A model generated the notes under the pieces. It saw nothing but the letters and a program-made list of their open reading frames with translations. It was not told the origin of the DNA and made no database searches. Positions 54,801-64,000 of a DNA stretch of 64,000 nucleotides are shown here, in pieces. How positions within the stretch are numbered: the stretch's first letter is position 1; the number at the start of each line of letters is the position of its first letter. The DNA comes from Halictus rubicundus (taxonomy: Eukaryota > Arthropoda > Insecta > Hymenoptera > Halictidae): the NCBI RefSeq assembly GCF_050948215.1, contig NW_027488837.1:237768-301767 (forward strand), written 5' to 3'. Made by a program: the position numbers and the translations under genes.

Positions 54801-57683
54801 TAGAGGATAGGATAGGATAGAGGATAGGATAGGATAGAGGATAGGATATGATGGAGGATAGGATAGGATAGAGGATAGGATAGGATAGAGGATAGGATAG
54901 GATAGAAGATAGGATAGAGGATAGGATAGGATAGAGGATAGGCTGGGTTAGAGGATAGGATAGGATAGAGGATAGGATAGGATAGAGGATAGGATATGAT
55001 GGAGGATAGGATAGGATAGAGGATAGGATAGGATAGAGGATAGGATAGGATAGAAGATAGGATAGGATAGATGATAGGATAGGATACAGGATATGATAGG
55101 ATAGAGGATAGGATATGATAGAGGATAGGATAGGATACAGGATAGGATAGGATAGAGGATAGGATAGGTAATTGGATAGGATAGGATAGAGGATAGGATA
55201 GGTAATTGGATAGGACAGAGTATAGGATAAGGTAGAGGATAGGATAGGATAGATGATATAATAGGATAGAGGATAGGATAGGATAGAGGATAGGATAGGA
55301 AAGAGGATAGGATAGGATAGAGGGTAGGATAGGATAGAGAATAGGATAGAGGATAGGATAGGATAGGATAGAGGATAGGATAGGATAGAGGATAGGATAG
55401 AGGATAGGATAGGATAGAGGATAGGATAGAGGATAGGATATGATAGAGGATAGGATAGGTAATTGGATACGATAGAGGATAGGATAGGATACGATAGAGG
55501 ATAGGATAGGATAGAGGATAGGATAGAGGATAGGATAGGATAGGATAGAGGATAGGATAGGATAGTGTAAACGATATTATAGAGGATAGGATAGGATAGA
55601 GGATCGGATAGAGGATAGGATAGGATAGGATAGAGGATAGGATAGAGGATAGGATAGAGGATATGATAGAGGATCGGATAGAGGATAGGATAGGATAGAG
55701 GAAAGGATAGGATAGAGGATAGGATAGGTAATTGGATAGGATAGAGGATAGGATAAGTTAGAGGATAGTATAGGATAGAGGATAGGATAGGATAGAGGAT
55801 AGGATAGGATAAAGGATAGGATAGGATAGAGGATAGGATAGGATAGAGGATAGAATAGGATAGATGATAGGATAGGATAGAGAATAGGATAGGATAGAGG
55901 ATAGGATAGGATAGAGGATAGGATAGAGGATAGTATAGGATAGAGGATAGGATAGAGGATAGAATAGGATAGAGGATAGGATAGGATAGAGGATAGAATA
56001 GGATAGATGATAGGATGGGATAGAGGATAGGATAGGATAGAGTATAGGATAGGATAGAGGACAGGATAGGATAGAGGATAGGATAGAGGATAGGATAGGA
56101 TAGAGGATAGGATAGGTAATTGGATAGGATAGAGTATAGGATAAGGTAGAGGATAGGATAGGATAGAGGATATAATAGGATAGAGGATAGGATAGGATAG
56201 AGGATAGGATAGGATAAAGGATAGGATAGGATAGAGGATAGGATAGGATAGAGGATAGAATAGGATAGATGATAGGATGGGATAGAGGATAGGATAGGAT
56301 AGAGGATAGGATAGGATAGAGGACAGGATAGGATAGAGGATAGGATAGAGGATAGGATAGGATAGAGGATAGGATAGGTAATTGGATAGGATAGAGTATA
56401 GGATAAGGTAGAGGATAGGATAGGATAGAGGATATAATAGGATAGAGGATAGGATAGGATAGAGGATAGGATAGGATAGAGGATAGGATAGTATAGAGGA
56501 TAGAGTAGGATAGAGGATAGGATAGGATAAAGGATAGGATAGAGGATAGGATAGAGGATAGGATAGAGGATAGGATAGAGGATAGGATATGATAGAGGAT
56601 AGGATAGGATAGAGGATCGGATAGAGGATAGGATAGGATAGAGGGTAGTATAGGATAGAGGATAGGATAGAATAGAGGATAGGATATCATAAAGGATAGG
56701 ATAGGATAGAGGATAGGATAGGATAGGATAGAGGATAGGATAGGATAGGATAGGATAGAGGATAGGATAGGATAGGATAGGATAGAGGATAGGATAGGAT
56801 AGGATAGAGGATAGGATAGAGGATAGGATAGATTATAGGATAGGATAGAGGATAGGATAGGATAGAGGAGAGGATAGGATAGAGGATAGGATAGGATAGT
56901 TGATATTATAGGATAGAGGATAGGATATGATAGAGTAAACGATATTATAGAGGATAGGATAGGATAGAGGATAGGATAAAATAGAGGATAGGCTGGGTTA
57001 GAGGATAGGATAGGATAGAGGATAGGATAGGATAGAGGATAGGATATGATGGAGGATAGGATAGGATAGAGGATAGGATAGGATAGAGGATAGGATAGGA
57101 TAGAAGATAGGATAGGATAGAGGATAGGATAGGATACAGGATATGATAGGATAGAGGATAGGATATGATAGAGGATAGGATAGGATAGGATAGAGGATAG
57201 GATAGGATAGGATAGAGGATAGGATAGGATAGAGGATCGGATAGAGGATAGGATAGGATACAGGATAGGATAGGATAGAGGATAGGATATGATAGAGGAT
57301 AGGATAGGATACGATAGAGGATAGGATAGAGGATCGGATAGAGGATAGGATAGGATAGAGGATCGGATAGAGGATAGGATAGGATAGAGGATAGGATAGG
57401 ATAGAGGATAGGATAGGATAGAGGATAGAGTAGGATAGAGGATAGGATAGGATAGAGGATAGGATAGAGGATAGGATAGGATAGAGGATCGGATAGAGGA
57501 TTGGATAGGATAGAGGATAGGATAGGATAGAGGAAAGGATAGGATAGAAGATAGGATAGGATAAATGATAGGATAGGAAAGATGGTATGATAGGATAGAG
57601 GATAGATTATAGGATAGGATAGAGGATAGGATAGAGGATAGGATAGGATAGGATAGAGGAAAGGATAGGATAGAGGATAGGAT
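45850..57683. repeat. Large domain C duplication, copy 2 (about 11.8 kb)
   Basis: Second copy of 30925-44863. It has 51 bp (three 17-bp monomers) more between the GCATAGAGG clusters at 46246 and 47459 (1213 bp) than copy 1 has between 31328 and 32490 (1162 bp). It lacks about 2.13 kb at about 55.53 kb. Otherwise landmarks are collinear over the whole length. Confidence 0.9.
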
Positions 57684-58901
57684 AGAATAGAGGATAGGAT
57701 ATCATAAAGGATAGGATAGGATAGAGGATAGGATAGGATAGGATAGGATAGAGGATAGGATAGGATAGGATAGAGGATAGGATAGGATAGGATAGAGGAT
57801 AGGATAGGATAGGATAGAGGATAGGATAGAGGATAGGATAGAGGATCGGATAGAGGATAGGATAGGATAGAGGAAAGGATAGGATAGAGGATAGGATAGG
57901 TAATTGGATAGGATAGAGGACAGGATAAGTTAGAGGATAGTATAGGATAGAGGATAGGATAGGATAGAGGATAGGATAGGATAAAGGATAGGATAGGATA
58001 GAGGATAGGATAGGATAGAGGATAGAATAGGATAGATGATAGGATAGGATAGAGAATAGGATAGGATAGAGGATAGGATAGGATAGAGGATAGGATAGAG
58101 GATAGTATAGGATAGAGGATAGGATAGAGGATAGGATAGGATAGAGGATAGGATAGGATAGAGGATAGGATAGGATAGAGGACAGGATAGGATAGAGGAT
58201 AGGATAGAGGATAGGATAGGATAGAGGAAAGGATAGGTAATTGGATAGGATGGAGTATAGGATAAGGTAGAGGATAGGATAGGATAGAGGATATAATAGG
58301 ATAGAGGATAGGATAGGATAGAGGATAGGATAGGATAGAGGATAGGATAGTATAGAGGATAGAGTAGGATAGAGGATAGGATAGGATAAAGGATAGGATA
58401 GAGGATAGGATAGAGGATAGGATAGAGGACAGGATAGAGGATAGGATAGAGGATAGGATAGGTAATTGGATAGGATAGAGTATAGGATAAGGTAGAGGAT
58501 AGGATAGGATAGAGGATATAATAGGATAGAGGATAGGATAGGATAGAGGATAGGATAGGAAAGAGGATAGGATAGGATAGAGGGTAGGATAGGATAGAGG
58601 ATAGGATAGAGGATAGGATAGGATAGAGGATAGGATAGAGGATAGGAGAGGATAGAGGATGGGATAGGATAGAGGATAGGATATGATAGAGGATAGGATA
58701 GGATAGAGGATCGGATAGAGGATATGATAGGATAGAGGATCGGATAGAGGATAGGATAAGATAGAGGATAGGATAGGATAGAGGATAGAGTAGGATAGAG
58801 GATAGGATAGGATAAAGGATAGGTTTGGATAGAGGATCGGATAGAGGATAGAATAGGATAGAGGATAGGATAGGATAGAGGGTAGTATAGGATAGAGGAT
58901 A
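57684..58901. repeat. 1.2-kb repeat, copy 1
   Basis: Landmarks recur about 1210 bp to the right: GATATC 57708/58920 (1212), TAATTGGATAGG 57901/59111 (1210), TGGAGTATAGG 58251/59461 (1210). This doubling is separate from the large duplication and begins at its right edge. Confidence 0.83.
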
Positions 58902-59961
58902 GGATAGAATAGAGGATAGGATATCATAAAGGATAGGATAGGATAGAGGATAGGATAGGATAGGATAGGATAGGATAGGATAGAGGATAGGATAGGATAG
59001 GATAGAGGATAGGATAGGATAGGATAGAGGATAGGATAGAGGATAGGATAGAGGATCGGATAGAGGATAGGATAGGATAGAGGAAAGGATAGGATAGAGG
59101 ATAGGATAGGTAATTGGATAGGATAGAGGACAGGATAAGTTAGAGGATAGTATAGGATAGAGGATAGGATAGGATAGAGGATAGGATAGGATAAAGGATA
59201 GGATAGGATAGAGGATAGGATAGGATAGAGGATAGAATAGGATAGATGATAGGATAGGATAGAGAATAGGATAGGATAGAGGATAGGATAGGATAGAGGA
59301 TAGGATAGAGGATAGTATAGGATAGAGGATAGGATAGAGGATAGGATAGGATAGAGGATAGGATAGGATAGAGGATAGGATAGGATAGAGGACAGGATAG
59401 GATAGAGGATAGGATAGAGGATAGGATAGGATAGAGGATAGGATAGGTAATTGGATAGGATGGAGTATAGGATAAGGTAGAGGATAGGATAGGATAGAGG
59501 ATATAATAGGATAGAGGATAGGATATGATAGAGGATAGGATAGGATAGAGGATAGGATAGTATAGAGGATAGAGTAGGATAGAGGATAGGATAGGATAAA
59601 GGATAGGATAGAGGATAGGATAGAGGATAGGATAGAGGATAGGATAGAGGATAGGATAGGTAATTGGATAGGATAGAGTATAGGATAAGGTAGAGGATAG
59701 GATAGGATAGAGGATATAATAGGATAGAGGATAGGATAGGATAGAGGATAGGATAGGAAAGAGGATAGGATAGGATAGAGGGTAGGATAGGATAGAGGAT
59801 AGGATAGAGGATAGGATAGGATAGAGGATAGGATAGGATAGAGGATAGAGTAGGATAGAGTATAGGATAGGATAAAGGATAGGTTTGGATAGAGGATCGG
59901 ATAGAGGATAGAATAGGATAGAGGATAGGATAGGATAGAGGGTAGTATAGGATAGAGGATA
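58902..59961. repeat. 1.2-kb repeat, copy 2 (shortened)
   Basis: Second copy of 57684-58901. Its right part is about 150 bp shorter: AGGTTTGGATAG is at 58821 and 59881, offset 1060. The next GATATC after 58920 is at 59980, also 1060 bp away. Confidence 0.82.
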
Positions 59962-62900
59962 GGATAGAATAGAGGATAGGATATCATAAAGGATAGGATA
60001 GGATAGAGGATAGGATAGGATAGGATAGGATAGGATAGAGGATAGGATAGGATAGGATAGAGGATAGGATAGGATAGGATAGAGGATAGGATAGAGGATA
60101 GGATAGGATAGAGGATAGGATAGGATAGAGGAGAGGATAGGATAGAGGATAGGATAGGATAGTTGATATTATAGGATAGAGGATAGGATATGATAGAGTA
60201 AACGATATTATAGAGGATAGGATAGGATAGAGGATCGGATAGAGGATAGGATAGGATAGGATAGAGGATAGGATAGAGGATAGGATAGAGGATCGGATAG
60301 AGGATAGGATAGGATAGAGGAAAGGATAGGATAGAGGATAGGATAGGTAATTGGATAGGATAGAGGATAGGATAAGTTAGAGGATAGTATAGGATAGAGG
60401 ATAGGATAGGATAGAGGATAGGATAGTATAAAGGATAGGATAGAATAGAGGATAGGATAGGATAGAGGATAGAATAGGATAGATGATAGGATAGGATAGA
60501 GAATAGGATAGGATAGAGGATATTATAGGATAGAGGATAGGATAGAGGATAGTATAGGATAGAGGATAGGATAGAGGATAGGATAGAGGGTAGGATAGAG
60601 GATAGGATAGAGGATAGGATAGGATAGAGGATAGGATAGGATAGAGGATAGAATAGGATAGATGATAGGATGGGATAGAGGATAGGATAGGATAGAGGAT
60701 AGGATAGGATAGAGGACAGGATAGGATAGAGGATAGGATAGAGGATAGGATAGGATAGAGGATAGGATAGGTAATTGGATAGGATAGAGTATAGGATAAG
60801 GTAGAGGATAGGATAGGATAGAGGATATAATAGGATAGAGGATAGGATAGGATAGAGGATAGGATAGGATGAAGGATAGGATAGGATAGAGGATAGGATA
60901 GGATAGAGGATAGAATAGGATAGATGATAGGATGGGATAGAGGATAGGATAGGATAGAGGATAGGATAGGATAGAGGACAGGATAGGATAGAGGATAGGA
61001 TAGAGGATAGGATAGAGGATAGGATAGGATAGAGGATAGGATAGGTAATTGGATAGGATAGAGTATAGGATAAGGTAGAGGATAGGATAGGATAGAGGAT
61101 ATAATAGGATAGAGGATAGGATAGGATAGAGGATAGGTTAGGATAGTTGATATTATAGGATAGAGGATAGGATATGATAGAGTAAACGATATTATAGAGG
61201 ATAGGATAGGATAGAGGATCGGATAGAGGATAGGATAGGATAGGATAGAGAATAGGATAGAGGATAGGATAGAGGATCGGATAGAGGATAGGATAGGATA
61301 GAGGAAAGGATAGGATAGAGGATAGGATAGGTAATTGGATAGGATAGAGGATAGGATAAGTTAGAGGATAGTATAGGATAGAGGATAGGATAGGATAGAG
61401 GATAGGATAGGATAAAGGATAGGATAGGATAGAGGATAGGATAGGATAGAGGATAGAATAGGATAGATGATAGGATAGGATAGAGACTAGGATAGGATAG
61501 AGGATAGGATAGGATAGAGGATAGGATAGAGGATAGTATAGGATAGAGGATAGGATAGAATAGAGGATAGGATATCATAAAGGATAGGATAGGATAGAGG
61601 ATAGGATAGGATAGGATAGAGGATAGGATAGGATAGGATAGGATAGAGTATAGGATATAATAGGATAGGATAGAGGATAGGATAGGATAGGATAGAGGAT
61701 AGGATAGGATAGGATAGAGGATAGGATAGAGGATAGGATAGGATAGAGGATAGGATAGGATAGAGGAGAGGATAGGATAGTGGATAGGATAGGATAGTTG
61801 ATATTATAGGATAGAGGATAGGATAGGATAGGATAGGATAGAGGATAGGATAGGATAGAGGATAGGATAGGATAAAGGATAGGATAGGATAGAAGATAGG
61901 ATAGGATAGAGGATAGAATAGGGTAGATGATAGGATGGGATAGAGGATAGGATAGGACAGAGGATAGGATAGGATAGAGGACAGGATAGGATAGAGGATA
62001 GGATAGAGGATAGGATAGAGGATAGGATAGGATAGAGGATAGGATAGGTAATTGGATCGGATAGAGTATAGGATAAGGTAGAGGATAGGATAGGATAGAG
62101 GATATAATAGGATAGAGGATAGGATAGGATAGAGGATAGGATAGGATAGAGGATAGAATAGGATAGATGATAGGATAGGATAGAGAATAGGATAGGATAG
62201 AGGATAGGATAGGATAGAGGATAGGATAGAGGATAGTATAGGATAGAGGATAGGATAGAGGATAGGATAGAGGATAGGATAGGATAGAGGATAGGATAGG
62301 ATAGAGGATAGGATAGGATAGAGGACAGGATAGGATAGAGAATAGGATAGAGGATAGGATAGGATAGAGGATAGGATAGGTAATTGGATAGGATAGAGGA
62401 TAGGATAAGTTAGAGGATAGTATAGGATAGAGGATAGGATAGGATAGAGGATAGGATAGGATAAAGGATAGGATAGGATAGAGGATAGGATAGGATAGAG
62501 GATAGAATAGGATAGATGATAGGATAGGATAGAGAATAGGATAGGATAGAGGATAGTGATAGGATAGAGGATAGGATAGAGGATAGTATAGGATAGAGGA
62601 TAGGATATAGGATAGGATAGGATAGAGGATAGGATAGGATAGAGGATAGAATAGGATAGATGATAGGATGGGATAGAGGATAGGATAGGATAGAGGATAG
62701 GATAGGATAGAGGACAGGATAGGATAGAGAATAGGATAGAGGATAGGATAGGATAGAGGATAGGATAGGTAATTGGATAGGATAGAGTATAGGATAAGGT
62801 AGAGGATAGGATAGGATAGAGGATATAATAGGATAGAGGATAGGATAGGATAGAGGATAGGATAGGATAAAGGATAGGATAGGATAGAGGATAGGATAGG

Positions 62901-63500
62901 ATAGAGGATAGAATAGGATAGATGATAGGATGGGATAGAGGATAGGATAGGATAGAGGATAGGATAGGATAGAGGACAGGATAGGATAGAGGATAGGATA
63001 GAGGATAGGATAGGATAGAGGATAGGATAGGTAATTGGATAGGATAGAGTATAGGATAAGGTAGAGGATAGGATAGGATAGAGGATATAATAGGATAGAG
63101 GATAGGATAGGATAGAGGATAGGATAGGATAGAGGATAGGATAGTATAGAGGACAGAGTAGGATAGAGGATAGGATAGGATAAAGGATAGGATTGGATAG
63201 AGGATCGGATAGAGGATAGAATAGGATAGAGGATAGGATAGGATAGAGGATAGTATAGGATAGAGGATAGGATAGGTAATTGGATAGGATAGAGTATAGG
63301 ATAAGGTAGAGGATAGGATAGGATAGAGGATATAATAGGATAGAGGATAGGATAGGATAGAGGATAGGATAGGATAAAGGATAGGATAGGATAGAGGATA
63401 GGATAGGATAGAGGATAGAATAGGATAGATGATAGGATGGGATAGAGGATAGGATAGGATAGAGGATAGGATAGGATAGAGGATAGGATAGGATAGAGGA
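59962..63500. repeat. Domain C, right segment
   Basis: C-type array with GAGTAAACG markers at 60196 and 61180 (984 bp apart), GATATC at 59980 and 61571, and repeated GGTAATTGG / AGTATAGGATAAGG / ATAATAGG clusters to about 63.3 kb. No gene and no unique sequence seen. The arrangement resembles 34-44 kb in a shortened order. Confidence 0.75.
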
Positions 63501-64000
63501 TAGGATAGGGGATTGGATAGTATAGAGGACAGGAGACGATAGAGGATAGGATAGGATAGAGGATAGAATAGGATAGAGGATAGGATAGGATAGAGGATAG
63601 GATAGGATAGAGGATAGGATAGGATAGAGGATAGGATAGGATAGAGGATAGGATAGGATAGAGGATAGGATAGGATAGGATAGAGGATAGGATAGGATAG
63701 AGGATAGGATAGGATAGGGGACAGGATAGGATAGAGGATAGGATAGGATAGAGGATAGGATAGGATAGAGGATAGGATAGGATAAAGGTTTGGATAGGAT
63801 AGAGGATAGGATAGGATAGAGGATAGGATAGGATAGAGGATACGATATAGGATTGGATAGGATAGAGGATAGGATAGGAAAGAGGATAGGATAGAATAGA
63901 GGATAGGATAGGATAGAGGATAGGATAGGATAGGATAGAGGATAGGATAGGATAGAGGATAGGATAGGATAGAGGATAGGATAGGATAGAGGATAGGATA
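63501..64000. repeat. Domain-A-type variant, then nearly pure 17-bp monomers
   Basis: A GGGGATTGGATAG variant followed by GAGGACAGGAGACG (about 63509-63540) reproduces the domain A marker, which I last saw at 15472. After it come about ten nearly perfect 17-bp units (about 63556-63720), then a mixture with GGTTTGG and GATACGATATAGG variants. The window ends within the array. Confidence 0.75.

Larger units (their letters stand above)
28020..63500. repeat. Satellite domain C (GGTAATTGG / GTAAACG subfamily)
   Basis: Domain C is defined by GGTAATTGG (recurring many times, for example 34483, 35933, 37441), GGCTGGGTTAG, GATATCATAAAGG, GGTTTGGATAG, AGTATAGGATAAGG and the pair GTGTAAACG / GAGTAAACG. 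GTGTAAACG starts at 34871, 37899, 41213, 42750, 49840, 52844 and 55565; GAGTAAACG starts at 36515, 39790, 44113, 51484, 54735, 56933, 60196 and 61180. Runs of 12-bp units are commoner here than in domains A and B. GATATC sites occur at 36248, 39523, 43868, 51217, 54468, 56683, 57708, 58920, 59980 and 61571. No gene or unique sequence was found. Confidence 0.85.
1..64000. repeat. GGATA-based satellite array, 17-bp basic monomer
   Basis: The whole window consists of GGATA pentamers in short runs separated by GA. The commonest unit is GAGGATAGGATAGGATA (17 bp; 7 G, 7 A, 3 T, no C; 41% GC). Units of 12 bp (two pentamers) and 7 bp (one pentamer) are interspersed, and runs of four or more pentamers occur. 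A clean stretch of 17-bp units can be read at about 63560-63710. Variant monomers carry recurrent substitutions (TACGATA, GATCGG, ATTATAGG, GGATTGG, ACAGGATA). I saw no unique sequence longer than a few bases between monomers, and both ends are inside the array. This is typical of heterochromatic satellite DNA in eukaryotes; the host and chromosomal location cannot be told from sequence alone. Confidence 0.98.

Noticed and set aside
1..64000. CRISPR array
   Set aside because: There are direct repeats, but no unique spacers of uniform length and no neighbouring cas genes; the units are contiguous 7-17 bp satellite monomers.
1..64000. Telomeric repeat
   Set aside because: GGATA with GA interruptions does not match known telomere units such as TTAGGG, TTTAGGG or TTAGG. 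The irregular run lengths and large internal duplications fit a satellite instead.
1..64000. Human-type GGAAT satellite or plain GATA microsatellite
   Set aside because: The pentamer is GGATA, not GGAAT, and it is interrupted by GA at a regular 17-bp or 12-bp period, so it is neither family as usually defined.

Overview
This 64 kb window is one uninterrupted block of satellite DNA, and I find no gene in it. Every part I read is built from the pentamer GGATA, grouped in runs of n copies separated by the dinucleotide GA, so units are 5n+2 bp long. The n=3 unit, GAGGATAGGATAGGATA (17 bp), dominates. The n=2 unit (12 bp) and n=1 unit (7 bp) occur in patches, and longer runs also occur. The plus strand is almost free of C; its few C residues mark variant monomers and serve as landmarks. 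Both window edges lie inside the array, so the array is longer than 64 kb. This points to eukaryotic constitutive heterochromatin (centromeric, pericentromeric, subtelomeric, sex- or B-chromosome) from a long-read assembly. Nothing here identifies the species.

Layout, by shared variant monomers. Domain A (1 to about 16.33 kb) is marked by GGAGACG, GATCGGGG and GGCGGAAAGG variants and contains displaced 1.2-2.3 kb duplications. Domain B (about 16.33-21.75 kb) has its own variants (AAAGGTTAGG, GATGGTGG, GGTTACG, TATTATATAG). Domain C (about 28.0-63.5 kb) is marked by GGTAATTGG, GGCTGGGTTAG, GATATCATAAAGG and (GT/GA)GTAAACG variants. A 6.27 kb tandem duplication (17197-23467 and 23468-29741) spans the B/C boundary, giving the order A-B-C'-B'-C. 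Domain C contains a block of about 14 kb (30.93-44.86 kb) repeated 14.97 kb downstream (45.85-57.68 kb) with an internal loss of about 2.13 kb, then smaller 1.1-1.2 kb repeats. At about 63.5 kb a domain-A-type variant reappears.

Long open reading frames exist only on the minus strand (up to 2578 codons at 28519-36255). They result from composition: the C-rich strand of the monomer has no stop codon in any frame. Because 17 is not a multiple of 3, each frame cycles through the same 17-residue string over 51 bp. I treat none of them as genes. I also found no RNA gene, transposon, CRISPR array, promoter or terminator.

What is of interest is the nested architecture: monomer, sub-kilobase repeats, 1-3 kb higher-order repeats, and 6 kb and 14 kb duplications. 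Most length differences between copies that I measured are small sums of monomer units, which suggests repeated unequal exchange or replication slippage. All offsets were obtained by hand alignment of landmarks; block edges are accurate to roughly 10-50 bp.
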